Shown here: piece after piece, positions 26,448 to 35,583 of the stretch
Numbering within the stretch: position 1 is the stretch's first letter
How the letters are laid out: the number at the start of each line of letters is the position of its first letter
Assembly (NCBI RefSeq): GCF_002860125.1
Contig: NZ_PGVA01000014.1
Coordinates: 186,001 to 250,000, forward strand
Origin: Bacillus canaveralius
GTDB lineage: Bacteria; Bacillota; Bacilli; Bacillales; Cytobacillaceae
Direction: 5' to 3'
DNA length: 64,000 nt
Notes under the pieces: generated by a model
What the model was told of the DNA's origin: nothing
The model's database searches: none
Seen by the model: the letters and a program-made list of their open reading frames with translations, nothing else
Program-made: the position numbers and the translations under genes

Positions 26448-26493
26448 TGACTTGGAAAACTAGACTGGATTTTATAAAAAGGAGTGAAGCCAT

Positions 26494-26964
26494 ATGTCTG
26501 ACAATTTAACGGCAGAAATGAAAGTGATTATCTTCCAACTTAAAGAAAAAGAGTATGCGATACCTGTCAGCCAGGTTCGTTCGATTGAAAAAGTACAGCA
26601 TATTACGAGAGTTCCGCGTACATATCCATTTGTAAAAGGGGTTATTAACCTTAGAGGAGTGGTTACACCGATTATTGACCTCAGAAGCAGGTTTGAAATC
26701 GAAGTAACGGACCATAGCGACAGCACTCGTGTGATTATTGTTGCTTTGGAAGACATGGAAGTTGGCCTTATTGTTGATGCGGCAAATGATGTCATCGATA
26801 TACCGGCAGGAGCGATTGAGCCTCCTCCAGAAGTAATCGGTGTTTTAGAAGCACAATATATAAGCGGAGTTGCCAAGATTGACAAAAGATTATTAATTTT
26901 AATCGATCTGGAAAAGGTGTTAAGTACTGAAGAGACTCATGTTTTAGCCGGAATTCAGGGATAA
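26494..26964 (+). CDS. cheW: Chemotaxis coupling protein CheW
   Basis: 156 aa. CheW links CheA to the chemoreceptors. The family pattern is complete: MKVIIFQLKEKEYAIPVSQV, then the motif VPRTYPFVKGVINLRGVVTP followed by IIDLRSRF, and the C-terminal LLILIDLEKVLS. AAGGAGTG precedes the ATG at 26494. cheC follows after 4 bases. Confidence 0.97.
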   Translation: MSDNLTAEMKVIIFQLKEKEYAIPVSQVRSIEKVQHITRVPRTYPFVKGVINLRGVVTPIIDLRSRFEIEVTDHSDSTRVIIVALEDMEVGLIVDAANDVIDIPAGAIEPPPEVIGVLEAQYISGVAKIDKRLLILIDLEKVLSTEETHVLAGIQG

Positions 26965-26968
26965 TTCA

Positions 26969-27607
26969 ATGTTTATCGAAAAAATCTCCAACATGCACCT
27001 GGATATTTTGAAGGAAATTGGCAATATTGGAGCAGGACATGCAGCGACCGCTTTGTCCACGCTACTTAATAAAAAAGTAGACATGAGAGTGCCAAATGTC
27101 AGAGTTGTTTCTTTTGATGAAATGATGGAAATGGCCGGAGGGTCGGAAAATGTAGTTGCCAGCGTGTTTTTGCGGATTGAAGGGGATGCGCCCGGCAGTA
27201 TGTTCTTTGTTCTGCCGCTTGAACAGGCAGCCGCTTTTATTAGGCAAATGATCGGTGATTCCGGGTTCAGCTTTGATAACCCGCCATATGATGAGCTGGC
27301 TATGTCGGCATTGCAGGAGCTTGGAAATATTTTATCAGGCTCGTACCTTTCGTCATTATCTGATTTTACCAATCTATCTCTATACCCGTCGGTGCCTGCT
27401 TTAGGCATTGATATGGTAGGTGCGATTATCAGCTATGGATTAATAGAGCTTTCCCAGGTCAGCGATTATGCCATTGTCATTGACACCGCTCTGAACGAGG
27501 ATGAAATGAAAGATTTTGAGAGTGTAAGAGGACACTTTTTCCTGCTGCCAGATCCGGAATCTTTTCAGATTATTTTTAAGGCATTAGGGGTTGCAGGCGA
27601 TGAATGA
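26969..27607 (+). CDS. cheC: CheY-P phosphatase CheC
   Basis: 212 aa. CheC dephosphorylates CheY-P and is stimulated by CheD. Both pseudo-repeat active sites are intact: E16-x-x-N19 in [16 protein letters not shown] and E117-x-x-N120 in [16 protein letters not shown]. It is homologous to the FliY middle domain. It overlaps the cheD start by 8 bases, so the partners CheC and CheD are likely translated together. Confidence 0.97.
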   Translation: MFIEKISNMHLDILKEIGNIGAGHAATALSTLLNKKVDMRVPNVRVVSFDEMMEMAGGSENVVASVFLRIEGDAPGSMFFVLPLEQAAAFIRQMIGDSGFSFDNPPYDELAMSALQELGNILSGSYLSSLSDFTNLSLYPSVPALGIDMVGAIISYGLIELSQVSDYAIVIDTALNEDEMKDFESVRGHFFLLPDPESFQIIFKALGVAGDE

Positions 27608-28097
27608 ATGCTTACAGATTGTTAAGGTAGGGATAGCTGATATGAATATTGTAAAGGCACCCCATCTTATCAGAACATCCGGTCTGGGTTCCTGTGTCGG
27701 AGTAGTAGTGTACGACCAAATCATGGAGATTGCCGGACTTGCCCACGTTATGCTTCCGGATTCTTCTCTTGCGAAAACAGGTACGCTTAATATTGCAAAG
27801 TACGCCGATACGGCCATAAAAGAACTCGTGTCAGGATTGGCCAGAAACGGGGCTCGCCCAAACAGTTTAAAAGCCAAAATGGCTGGCGGGGCGCAAATGT
27901 TTCAATTTGCGAGCACAAATGACATGATGAGAATTGGCCCGAGAAACGTTGAAGCTGTGAAAAGGGAACTGGCCTTTTTAGATATCCCGCTTGCCGGGGA
28001 AGATTTAGGTGGAAATAGCGGTCGGACGATTGAATTTAATCCTAGTACAGGTATTTTGCAGATTCGGACTGTAAACAAGGGGATTCACGAGTTGTAA
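27600..28097 (+). CDS. cheD: Chemoreceptor glutamine deamidase CheD
   Basis: 165 aa from ATG 27600 (B. subtilis 166). CheD deamidates receptors and binds CheC. The catalytic cysteine is C32 in [12 protein letters not shown] and the histidine is H49 in AGLAHVMLP; the conserved end includes [14 protein letters not shown] prefer ATG 27600, which is 9 bases after AGGGG (27586-27590), over an in-frame TTG at 27591. It is the last gene before a terminator. Confidence 0.96.
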   Translation: MNECLQIVKVGIADMNIVKAPHLIRTSGLGSCVGVVVYDQIMEIAGLAHVMLPDSSLAKTGTLNIAKYADTAIKELVSGLARNGARPNSLKAKMAGGAQMFQFASTNDMMRIGPRNVEAVKRELAFLDIPLAGEDLGGNSGRTIEFNPSTGILQIRTVNKGIHEL

Positions 28098-28182
28098 TAA
28101 ACGGGAAGGACCCAATACCTGAAGATGATCGATCCTATAATAAAAAAATTCCTAAACAATTCGGCACTTTTAATAATCCCGC

Positions 28183-28222
28183 AAAAATCAGCCTGCATTC
28201 GTGTAATACGGGCTGATTTTTA
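28183..28222 (+). terminator. Terminator between cheD and sigD
   Basis: AAAAATCAGCCTG pairs with CGGGCTGATTTTT (13 bp, one G-T wobble) around a 13-nt loop, and a T-rich tract follows. It lies 86 bases after the cheD stop, so it should end much of the fla/che transcript before sigD. Confidence 0.75.
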
Positions 28223-28330
28223 TTTATTGACGCAATATAAAAAAGAAGCAGAGTTTGGAAAATACAAAAAAACTTCTAGTTTTTGCCTGTAAAACAAGCA
28301 TCTAAGCTTATATTAATAGAGGAAATAATT

Positions 28331-28339
28331 TGGTATAAT
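28331..28339 (+). promoter_or_regulatory. Extended -10 promoter of sigD
   Basis: TGGTATAAT is a perfect extended -10 element (TGnTATAAT), placing a transcription start near 28346, 34 bases before the sigD ATG. No good -35 hexamer lies 17 bases upstream, which is common for extended -10 promoters. Together with the terminator just upstream it suggests that sigD is its own unit. Confidence 0.6.
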
Positions 28340-28379
28340 AGCAATAATTGAAGGTGGACGACGTATAAGGAGGATTGCC

Positions 28380-29141
28380 ATGACACAGATTTCAACAAGC
28401 GATGAACAAATATGGAATAAGTGGGTTCAACATCGCGACGCGCAGGCTGGGAATCTATTAGTCAAGAAATATATTCCGCTCGTAAGTTATCATGTGCAAA
28501 GAATAGCGGTCGGCCTTCCTAAAATCGTTTCAAGGGATGATTTACGAAGTCTTGGAATGATTGGATTATATGATGCGTTAGAAAAATTCGACCCAGACCG
28601 GGAACTTAAATTTGATACATACGCTTCTTTTCGGATTCGCGGCGCGATTCTCGATGGATTGCGGAAAGAGGACTGGCTGCCGAGAAGCACCAGGGACAAA
28701 GCAAAAAAAATAGAAGCTGCCACCGAACTGTTGGAGCAAAGAAATATGAGAAATGTGACAGTAGCGGAAATCGCTGCAGAACTGGCTATAACAGAAGAAG
28801 AAGTTTATACCACGATGAATGAGCATTTTTTTGCCAATGTTCTTTCAATGGATGAGCAGCCGGCAGATCAGGATGATTCTGAAAGCCAGTCCTTCGTATT
28901 AAAAGACAATAAGACAGAAACTCCCGAAGAGAAAATCGTTAAGAATGAAATTATTTCTGAAATGACGGAAATGATCACAAAGCTGAATGACAAAGAGCAG
29001 CTTGTGTTGAGCTTGTTTTACAAAGAAGAACTGACGCTGACTGAAATAGGCCAAGTGATGGACCTGTCGACATCGAGAATATCACAAATCCACTCAAAAG
29101 CACTGTATAAATTGAGGCAGGCACTTGATAAAGTGATTTAA
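28380..29141 (+). CDS. sigD: RNA polymerase sigma factor SigD (motility, FliA type)
   Basis: 253 aa. SigD transcribes late flagellar, chemoreceptor and autolysin genes. Region 2 is visible as GNLLVKKYIPLVSYHVQRIA with FDTYASFRIRGAILDGLRKE. Region 3 follows (AKKIEAATELLEQ), and region 4 ends with LTEIGQVMDLSTSRISQIHS. AAGGAGGA (28367-28374) is a strong Shine-Dalgarno. It lies after cheD as in B. subtilis, but a 280-base gap with a terminator and a promoter separates it from the operon. Confidence 0.97.
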   Translation: MTQISTSDEQIWNKWVQHRDAQAGNLLVKKYIPLVSYHVQRIAVGLPKIVSRDDLRSLGMIGLYDALEKFDPDRELKFDTYASFRIRGAILDGLRKEDWLPRSTRDKAKKIEAATELLEQRNMRNVTVAEIAAELAITEEEVYTTMNEHFFANVLSMDEQPADQDDSESQSFVLKDNKTETPEEKIVKNEIISEMTEMITKLNDKEQLVLSLFYKEELTLTEIGQVMDLSTSRISQIHSKALYKLRQALDKVI

Positions 29142-29221
29142 ACTGCTGCGCCCGAGAGAAGGTGCGTCAGCAGATTTATATAAACTTAACGCAGGAGTCT
29201 TTCCGATGGGAAGTGATAATC

Positions 29222-29530
29222 TTGAGCCTTAAATCGATCGAGATGCAGGTCGCCCTTCCAAGGACACAGGATGCTGGACGAATACAGGAGCAACTTCAGC
29301 AACGGGGTCAGCATCTCATTGAGCATGCTGCTGAGAGCGTCCAGAAAAACGTAGAAAAACAGCGAAAGACTGTACAAAAGAATGAGCACAAGGGCGAAGT
29401 GAAAATGAGCAAGGATCAATCCAAAAAGCAGGAAGATCATTCAAAACAGGAAAGCAAACAGGAAAAAGACAAAAAAGCAGCGAAAGAGCTTCATCCATAT
29501 AAAGGAACGATTATTGATTACAGCGGATAG
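29222..29530 (+). CDS. Small conserved hypothetical protein between sigD and swrB
   Basis: About 102 aa, no function recognised. It begins LSLKSIEMQVALPRTQDAGR, continues as a Q/E/K-rich helix, becomes strongly basic and acidic (KKQEDHSKQESKQEKDKKAA) and ends in HPYKGTIIDYSG. No membrane segment or signal is seen. I have a recollection of similar proteins after sigD in other Bacilli, but B. subtilis has swrB directly after sigD. Starts at TTG 29222 or GTG 29213 fit the conserved part; Shine-Dalgarno evidence is poor. It ends 9 bases before swrB. Confidence 0.7.
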   Translation: MSLKSIEMQVALPRTQDAGRIQEQLQQRGQHLIEHAAESVQKNVEKQRKTVQKNEHKGEVKMSKDQSKKQEDHSKQESKQEKDKKAAKELHPYKGTIIDYSG

Positions 29531-29539
29531 AGGGATATC

Positions 29540-30139
29540 GTGACAACATTCTTTTTGTTTATTAGTTTTATTTTAAATGTGGTTGCCATTTTGGCAATCA
29601 TTTTACTGTACTTGCGGCAAAACCGTTTTTTTGAGGCGGAAAAAAACCAGGCCAGACTGATTAGCGAAATGGAAGAAATCATTTCTGCTTATTTACTGGA
29701 AATGAAAGAAGAGAACGAACGGTTTATCGAAAAATTCAGCTTAAAAAGCGAAACGGGCCGCTTCATCGTCCAAGATAAAGGCTTATCTTCGGTATTAGAC
29801 GAAGGTACTGGCAACAAAGAGTTCAACCCCGATGCTGACAATGCAATCGCGCTGGCTGACAGCTCCTTGCGAATTGGGAAAGCGACAGCTTATCATGCCG
29901 TAAAAGCATACAAACAAAATAGCGGCAATCAGGTAGATGAGACAGGAATTGACACGCCCGCGCCAGCCGATCCCAACGATCAGAGCTTGAATGGGGCAAA
30001 GCAGGAAGAAACGCAGTTAAACCAGATTTTCAGGCTGAGGGAACAGGGGCTTAATCCTGCTGAAATTGCCAAAAAACTGCACAAAGGCAAAACAGAAATT
30101 GAGCTTTTGCTTAAATTTAATCAAAAACAGCAGGAATAA
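29540..30139 (+). CDS. swrB: SwrB (YlxL), swarming and basal-body maturation protein
   Basis: 199 aa from GTG 29540, slightly longer than B. subtilis SwrB (167 aa). One membrane segment lies at the N-terminus (FFLFISFILNVVAILAIILL), followed by a coiled-coil stretch and a low-complexity linker. The conserved C-terminal helix-turn-helix-like motif (IFRLREQGLNPAEIAKKLHK followed by GKTEIELLLKF) is the DUF6115/SwrB signature. In B. subtilis SwrB promotes FliG and FliP assembly and so activates late flagellar genes. Its place after sigD and before rpsB supports the call. Confidence 0.88.
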   Translation: MTTFFLFISFILNVVAILAIILLYLRQNRFFEAEKNQARLISEMEEIISAYLLEMKEENERFIEKFSLKSETGRFIVQDKGLSSVLDEGTGNKEFNPDADNAIALADSSLRIGKATAYHAVKAYKQNSGNQVDETGIDTPAPADPNDQSLNGAKQEETQLNQIFRLREQGLNPAEIAKKLHKGKTEIELLLKFNQKQQE

Positions 30140-30140
30140 C

Positions 30141-30169
30141 TTGATTGTGATTTAGACATATGCTATATT
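30141..30169 (+). promoter_or_regulatory. Sigma-A promoter of rpsB
   Basis: TTGATT (30141-30146), a 17-nt spacer and TATATT (30164-30169) preceded by TGC, forming an extended -10. Transcription would start near 30176, giving a leader of about 110 nt. Confidence 0.7.
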
Positions 30170-30202
30170 ATGACATGGTGTTAATACACACGTTTGCGGA
30201 TT

Positions 30203-30238
30203 TATGCTGCTGGTGCTGCCAAAGGCAGTTGCAGTATA
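30203..30238 (+). ncRNA. Structured leader hairpin of rpsB
   Basis: A long stem is visible in the 5' leader: TATGCTGC (30203-30210) pairs with GCAGTATA (30231-30238) with one G-T pair. Inside it GCTGCC (30215-30220) pairs with GGCAGT (30224-30229) around AAA. Ribosomal protein S2 autoregulation through its leader is established in enterobacteria. Whether this leader works that way is inference. Confidence 0.5.
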
Positions 30239-30245
30239 AAGATGA

Positions 30246-30989
<744 letters not shown>

Positions 30990-31003
30990 TCGTTAAATTT
31001 AAG

Positions 31004-31041
31004 AAGGTGATAATAGGGAGCACCCTTTATCACCTTTTTTT
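31004..31041 (+). terminator. Intrinsic terminator or attenuator between rpsB and tsf
   Basis: AAGGTGATAA pairs with TTATCACCTT, extended inward by AGGG/CCCT, and followed by seven T in a row. I see no clear promoter in the 54 bases before tsf, so tsf may depend on readthrough, which would set an S2 to EF-Ts ratio. Confidence 0.85.
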
Positions 31042-31095
31042 AAAGATGATCCACCAAATATTTTACATAACAACATTCAAGGAGGAACTATCATT

Positions 31096-31977
31096 ATGGC
31101 TATTACTGCTCAAATGGTAAAAGAATTACGTGAAAAAACTGGAGCCGGCATGATGGACTGCAAAAAAGCGCTTCAAGAAACTGACGGCAACATGGAAAAC
31201 GCAATTGATTACCTTCGCGAAAAAGGAATCGCCAAAGCTGCGAAAAAATCGGACCGAATCGCTGCTGAAGGGATTACTTACATCCTTACTGAAGGAAATG
31301 ACGCAGTGATCCTTGAAGTGAATTCAGAAACGGACTTTGTTGCGAAAAATGAAGGATTCCAGGTTCTTGTTAAGGAACTTGCTGACCATCTTCTAAAGAA
31401 CAAGCCGGCATCTGTTGAAGAAGCAGTAGCGCAAACTATGGACAATGGTGCAACAGTTGAGGCGCATATTAATGCAGCAATCGCAAAAATCGGTGAGAAA
31501 TTATCTCTACGCCGCTTTGCAGTAAAAACAAAGACAGATCGCGATGCTTTTGGTGCATACTTGCATGCGGGCGGCCGCATTGGTGTGTTAACTGTTCTAG
31601 AAGGAACAACTGAAGAGCAAGCAGCGAAGGATGTTGCCATGCACATCGCTGCGCTTAACCCTAAATACGTCTCTCGTGAAGAAGTGTCTCAAGAAGAAGT
31701 TGACCGCGAGCGCCAGGTATTAACGCAGCAGGCGTTAAATGAAGGCAAGCCTGAGAATATTGTTGCAAAAATGGTCGAAGGCCGCCTTTCAAAATATTTT
31801 GAGGATGTTTGTCTGCTTGACCAGCCTTTTGTTAAAAATCCGGATCAAAAAGTTCGCCAGTTTGTTGAGTCAAAAGGTGCAACGGTTCGTGAATTTGTCC
31901 GTTACGAAGTCGGTGAAGGATTAGAAAAGCGTGAAGAGAATTTTGCAGAAGAAGTAATGAACCAGGTGAAAAAATAA
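31096..31977 (+). CDS. tsf: Elongation factor Ts
   Basis: 293 aa, the usual Bacillus length. EF-Ts exchanges GDP for GTP on EF-Tu. The N-terminal UBA-like domain [20 protein letters not shown] (signature 1) is followed by the core with [12 protein letters not shown], the TDFV motif that contacts EF-Tu, and by two core subdomains ending at [28 protein letters not shown] precedes the ATG. Confidence 0.99.
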   Translation: MAITAQMVKELREKTGAGMMDCKKALQETDGNMENAIDYLREKGIAKAAKKSDRIAAEGITYILTEGNDAVILEVNSETDFVAKNEGFQVLVKELADHLLKNKPASVEEAVAQTMDNGATVEAHINAAIAKIGEKLSLRRFAVKTKTDRDAFGAYLHAGGRIGVLTVLEGTTEEQAAKDVAMHIAALNPKYVSREEVSQEEVDRERQVLTQQALNEGKPENIVAKMVEGRLSKYFEDVCLLDQPFVKNPDQKVRQFVESKGATVREFVRYEVGEGLEKREENFAEEVMNQVKK

Positions 31978-32073
31978 AAATAGAAACGACCGCAAATGAA
32001 GTTTTCGATCTACCTGAAATAGCATGCAAAGCCGTGCAGAATCTAGGTTCGAAATCGGTAATTTTTCCAATTT

Positions 32074-32101
32074 CAGGGGACACTATGTGTTCCCTGTTTT
32101 T
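32074..32101 (+). terminator. Intrinsic terminator after tsf
   Basis: A 10-bp stem CAGGGGACAC / GTGTTCCCTG (one G-T pair) with the loop TAT is followed by five T. It closes the rpsB-tsf unit about 97 bases after the tsf stop. Confidence 0.85.
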
Positions 32102-32124
32102 CAAGGACGAACGCGTTCATTTTC

Positions 32125-32152
32125 TTGGAAACAATGAAACGTTAAATATAGA
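32125..32152 (+). promoter_or_regulatory. Possible promoter of pyrH-frr
   Basis: TTGGAA (32125-32130), a 16-nt spacer and TATAGA (32147-32152) lie just after the tsf terminator and 28 bases before pyrH. The match is moderate, but some promoter is expected here because of the terminator. Confidence 0.4.
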
Positions 32153-32179
32153 TGCTTTAATTACATAATGGAGGTTCCT

Positions 32180-32905
32180 ATGAGCAGCCCTAAATATAAA
32201 CGCGTTGTCTTAAAATTAAGTGGTGAAGCCTTAGCTGGAGAACAGGGCTTTGGCATTAATCCAGCTGTCATTAAATCCGTCGCCGAACAGGTGAAAGAGT
32301 TGGCTGAGCTCAACGTTGAAGTAGCAGTCGTTGTTGGCGGCGGAAACATATGGCGTGGCAAAATCGGCAGTGAAATGGGTATGGACCGGGCAACAGCTGA
32401 TTACATGGGCATGCTTGCGACGGTGATGAACTCATTGGCGCTGCAAGACAGCCTTGAGCAAGTTGGAGTAGCAACACGCGTCCAGACTTCAATCGAAATG
32501 CGCCAGGTAGCCGAGCCATATATTCGCAGACGCGCCATTCGCCATTTAGAAAAAAAACGGGTTGTTATTTTCGCAGCCGGAACAGGAAATCCTTACTTCT
32601 CCACAGATACAACAGCTGCTTTACGTGCCGCGGAAATTGAAGCAGACGTCATTTTAATGGCGAAAAACAATGTGGACGGCGTTTATTCAGCAGATCCTCG
32701 GGTCGATAAAAATGCCAAGAAATACGATGAATTATCCTATCTTGATGTCATCAAGGAAGGACTGGCGGTGATGGACTCAACTGCATCTTCATTGTGTATG
32801 GATAACAATATTCCATTGATCGTATTTTCAATTATGGAACAAGGAAATATTAAACGCGCCGTAATGGGAGAAACCATCGGTACGGTAGTCAGGGGGAAAA
32901 ATTAA
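32180..32905 (+). CDS. pyrH: Uridylate kinase (UMP kinase)
   Basis: 241 aa. PyrH phosphorylates UMP to UDP in pyrimidine synthesis. It belongs to the amino-acid kinase family: [15 protein letters not shown] is the phosphate-binding start, followed by [33 protein letters not shown] and the nucleotide-site stretch [21 protein letters not shown] chose ATG 32180 because GGAGGT (32170-32175) lies 4 bases upstream; an in-frame ATG at 32168 has that Shine-Dalgarno inside. Its stop overlaps the frr start by one base. Confidence 0.98.
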   Translation: MSSPKYKRVVLKLSGEALAGEQGFGINPAVIKSVAEQVKELAELNVEVAVVVGGGNIWRGKIGSEMGMDRATADYMGMLATVMNSLALQDSLEQVGVATRVQTSIEMRQVAEPYIRRRAIRHLEKKRVVIFAAGTGNPYFSTDTTAALRAAEIEADVILMAKNNVDGVYSADPRVDKNAKKYDELSYLDVIKEGLAVMDSTASSLCMDNNIPLIVFSIMEQGNIKRAVMGETIGTVVRGKN

Positions 32906-33462
32906 TGCCAAAGCAGCTTATTTCCAATACTAAAGAAAAAATGACGAAAGCGATTCAGGCTTACACACGTGAACTGGCAACCATTCGTGCAGGAAGAGCA
33001 AATGCGTCTTTATTGGACAAAATTACTGTCGATTATTATGGAGCACCTACACCGGTAAACCAATTAGCAGGAATTAGTGTTCCTGAGGCACGTGTACTTG
33101 TTATTCAGCCATACGATAAAACCGTATTAGGTGGAATTGAGAAAGCCATTCAAAAGTCAGATCTTGGCCTCAATCCGACAAATGATGGCTCACTGATTCG
33201 AATTACAATTCCACAGCTAACTGAAGAACGGCGCAAGGAGCTTGTAAAGCTTGTTAAAAAAGAATCCGAAGAAGCAAAAGTGGCTGTCCGAAATATCCGC
33301 CGTGATGCAAATGATGATCTTAAAAAGCTTGAGAAAAATGGTGAGATTACAGAAGATGACCTGAGAGGTTATGGTGATGATATCCAGAAACTCACAGACG
33401 AGTACATCAGCAAAGTCGACCAGATTACAAAAGATAAAGAAAAAGAAATTATGGAAGTATAA
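32905..33462 (+). CDS. frr: Ribosome recycling factor
   Basis: 185 aa, the standard length. RRF splits post-termination ribosomes together with EF-G. The three-helix bundle signature is visible: [20 protein letters not shown], then [15 protein letters not shown], the hinge [19 protein letters not shown] and [18 protein letters not shown]. The ATG shares one base with the pyrH stop. A terminator follows at 33551. Confidence 0.99.
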   Translation: MPKQLISNTKEKMTKAIQAYTRELATIRAGRANASLLDKITVDYYGAPTPVNQLAGISVPEARVLVIQPYDKTVLGGIEKAIQKSDLGLNPTNDGSLIRITIPQLTEERRKELVKLVKKESEEAKVAVRNIRRDANDDLKKLEKNGEITEDDLRGYGDDIQKLTDEYISKVDQITKDKEKEIMEV

Positions 33463-33550
33463 TGGTGATTAGGATATTTCCAGCTTCATTCATTCTATTC
33501 GTTATCTGTTCTATATGATCGCGGTTAGCCTGTAACGGGATATATTTTAT

Positions 33551-33576
33551 AACCCTCTATTTTAGAGGGTTTTTAT
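33551..33576 (+). terminator. Intrinsic terminator after frr
   Basis: AACCCTCTA (33551-33559) and TAGAGGGTT (33563-33571) form a 9-bp perfect stem with a TTT loop, followed by a T-rich tail. It lies about 90 bases after the frr stop. Confidence 0.85.
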
Positions 33577-33699
33577 GTTTTCGGGTCTATCATTTCTTTG
33601 AGACCATTTCCTTCTTAACAGCTGGCCGGCACTTTTTAAAATATTCTTAATTATCGTGTTTGAACATATCTATTTAATAGAGATATCTTTACCCTTTTT

Positions 33700-33708
33700 T
33701 GGTATGAT
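33700..33708 (+). promoter_or_regulatory. Extended -10 promoter for uppS-cdsA-dxr-rseP-proS
   Basis: TGGTATGAT is an extended -10 match (TGn plus a five-of-six hexamer) about 105 bases before uppS. There is no good -35 at 17 bases. It lies after the frr terminator, where a promoter is expected. Confidence 0.45.
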
Positions 33709-33813
33709 AAGAGCATGTGGAAAAGAGCTATCCGAATATGATCTAATAGCAGGCTGGCTTTTGCAGGAGTCTGTATTCGGAGATTGATTACCCGTTTTGG
33801 AGGAACTGTAATT

Positions 33814-34590
33814 ATGTTAAAAAAACTTAAGCTTTGGAGGAACTCTGGGCCTTCTTCCAATCTCCAGGAGCGCATTCAGCAGGTTAAACAACAAAAAGTT
33901 CCTTCCCACATCGCTATCATAATGGATGGTAATGGAAGATGGGCGAAAAAGAGAGCGTTGCCGAGAGTGGCCGGACATCATGAAGGGATGAAGGTTGTCC
34001 GGAAAATAACGAAACTGGCAAGCGAGCTTGGAGTAAAAACCCTTACCGTATACGCTTTTTCAACAGAGAACTGGAAGAGGCCGAAAACGGAAGTCGACTA
34101 TATCATGAGTTTGCCCGATGAATTTTTGGATACCTTTTTACCGGAGCTCGTTGCCGAAAACGTCCAGGTGAAAATGATGGGTTATAAGCAGAACTTGCCC
34201 GCCCACACCCTTAGCGCACTTGAAAGAGCGATTCATGAAACAAAGGACAATACAGGCCTCAGTTTAAATTTTGCTCTTAATTACGGCAGCAGGGCTGAAA
34301 TTATTGAAGCGGTTAAGGATGTCTTAAAGGAATGCAAAAGTGGTATAATGGATGAAAATGACATTAATGAGGAAACCTTTTCCGCTTATTTAATGTCTAA
34401 AAATATCGAGGATCCTGATCTTCTCATTCGCACAAGCGGTGAAATCCGTTTAAGCAATTTTATGCTCTGGCAGCTGGCCTATACCGAATTTTGGTTCACC
34501 GACGTTCTCTGGCCCGATTTTAATGAAGAGCATCTGGTGGAAGCAATCGAAGTATTCCAAAGGCGCCAGCGCAGGTTTGGCGGGGTGTAG
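33814..34590 (+). CDS. uppS: Undecaprenyl diphosphate synthase (isoprenyl transferase)
   Basis: 258 aa. UppS adds eight isopentenyl units to farnesyl diphosphate, making the C55 carrier for cell wall synthesis. The catalytic aspartate D38 is in IAIIMDGNGRWAKKR, and the conserved VYAFSTENWKRP and DLLIRTSGEIRLSNFMLWQL are present, with FTDVLWPDF near the end. ATG 33814 follows TTGGAGGAA (33797-33805) at 8 bases; an in-frame ORF extension upstream has no support. Confidence 0.98.
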   Translation: MLKKLKLWRNSGPSSNLQERIQQVKQQKVPSHIAIIMDGNGRWAKKRALPRVAGHHEGMKVVRKITKLASELGVKTLTVYAFSTENWKRPKTEVDYIMSLPDEFLDTFLPELVAENVQVKMMGYKQNLPAHTLSALERAIHETKDNTGLSLNFALNYGSRAEIIEAVKDVLKECKSGIMDENDINEETFSAYLMSKNIEDPDLLIRTSGEIRLSNFMLWQLAYTEFWFTDVLWPDFNEEHLVEAIEVFQRRQRRFGGV

Positions 34591-34742
34591 AAAATTTAGA
34601 CGCTGGGCTTGTTGATTCAGAAAAAGGACCTTTTAATCGTTGTTTCGTGTTTTGACTGGGCTTAACAGCAAATGGCAAAATTCGATATATCCGTATAACT
34701 TAGTGGGTCCCGTTAGATATGATAAAGGTGTTGAAAAATTAG

Positions 34743-35534
34743 ATGAAGCAAAGAATTATAACAGCAGTAATAGCAGCGGCAGTATTTTTGCCGATTGTCC
34801 TCTACGGCGGCGCTCCTTTTTTATTGATGGTTTACCTTTTAGCGACAATTAGCCTGTATGAATTACTTAAAATGCGGCATCTTAAGCTGCTGTCTGTTCC
34901 AGGAATTATATCTCTTATATTATTGTGGATTTTCCTGCTCCCAAGCGATTACCAAAATCTTATCGAAGATCTTGACTATACTAAAGTCGAGTTAGCTTTG
35001 ATTGCGGTTTTATTGTTCTTGACTTATACTGTAGCAACTAAAAATCGATTTACTTTTGACGATGTTGCTTTTTCAACAATGGCTATTTTATACATCGGGA
35101 TCGGTTTCTATTACTTTCTCGAAACAAGGGATGCCGGAATTGAATTCGTATTCTACTCCCTGCTGATTGTTTGGGCGACCGATTCGGGTGCATATTTTAT
35201 TGGAAGAGCAATGGGGAAAAATAAGCTTTGGCCGGAAATCAGCCCAAATAAAACGGTCGAAGGATTTGTCGGAGGGATTATCTGCGCTCTGGTTGTTGCC
35301 ATCGTTTTTTCTATTTTTGCTGAAAAGATCGATGCTCCGCTTCTTGAGCTGATTATCATTACTGTTCTATTATCAATATTTGGACAAATTGGCGATCTCG
35401 TCGAATCTGCGTTAAAGCGTCACTACAATGTTAAAGATTCCGGAAGCCTTCTACCAGGGCATGGAGGTATTCTCGACAGGTTTGACAGTTTGCTGTTTGT
35501 CTGGCCTTTAATCCATTTTTTCCAATTGATATAG
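34743..35534 (+). CDS. cdsA: Phosphatidate cytidylyltransferase
   Basis: 263 aa integral membrane enzyme that makes CDP-diacylglycerol from phosphatidic acid and CTP, the branch point of phospholipid synthesis. About seven or eight hydrophobic segments are seen. The CDS signature near the C-terminus, DSGSLLPGHGGILDRFDSLL, is intact, as is WATDSGAYFIGRAMGKNKLW. AAAGGTG lies 11 bases before the ATG. The 152-base gap after uppS holds nothing I can name. Confidence 0.97.
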   Translation: MKQRIITAVIAAAVFLPIVLYGGAPFLLMVYLLATISLYELLKMRHLKLLSVPGIISLILLWIFLLPSDYQNLIEDLDYTKVELALIAVLLFLTYTVATKNRFTFDDVAFSTMAILYIGIGFYYFLETRDAGIEFVFYSLLIVWATDSGAYFIGRAMGKNKLWPEISPNKTVEGFVGGIICALVVAIVFSIFAEKIDAPLLELIIITVLLSIFGQIGDLVESALKRHYNVKDSGSLLPGHGGILDRFDSLLFVWPLIHFFQLI

Positions 35535-35583
35535 AGCACAACAGTATATAGGCAGGTTTTTGTTATTTAGGGGAGTGAGCTAA

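Larger units (their letters stand above)
33463..33813 (+). other. Intergenic region frr-uppS
   Basis: This 351-base stretch has no convincing gene. It holds an intrinsic terminator (33551-33576) and an extended -10 element (33700-33708). The segment between is AT-rich and otherwise featureless to me. Confidence 0.6.
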
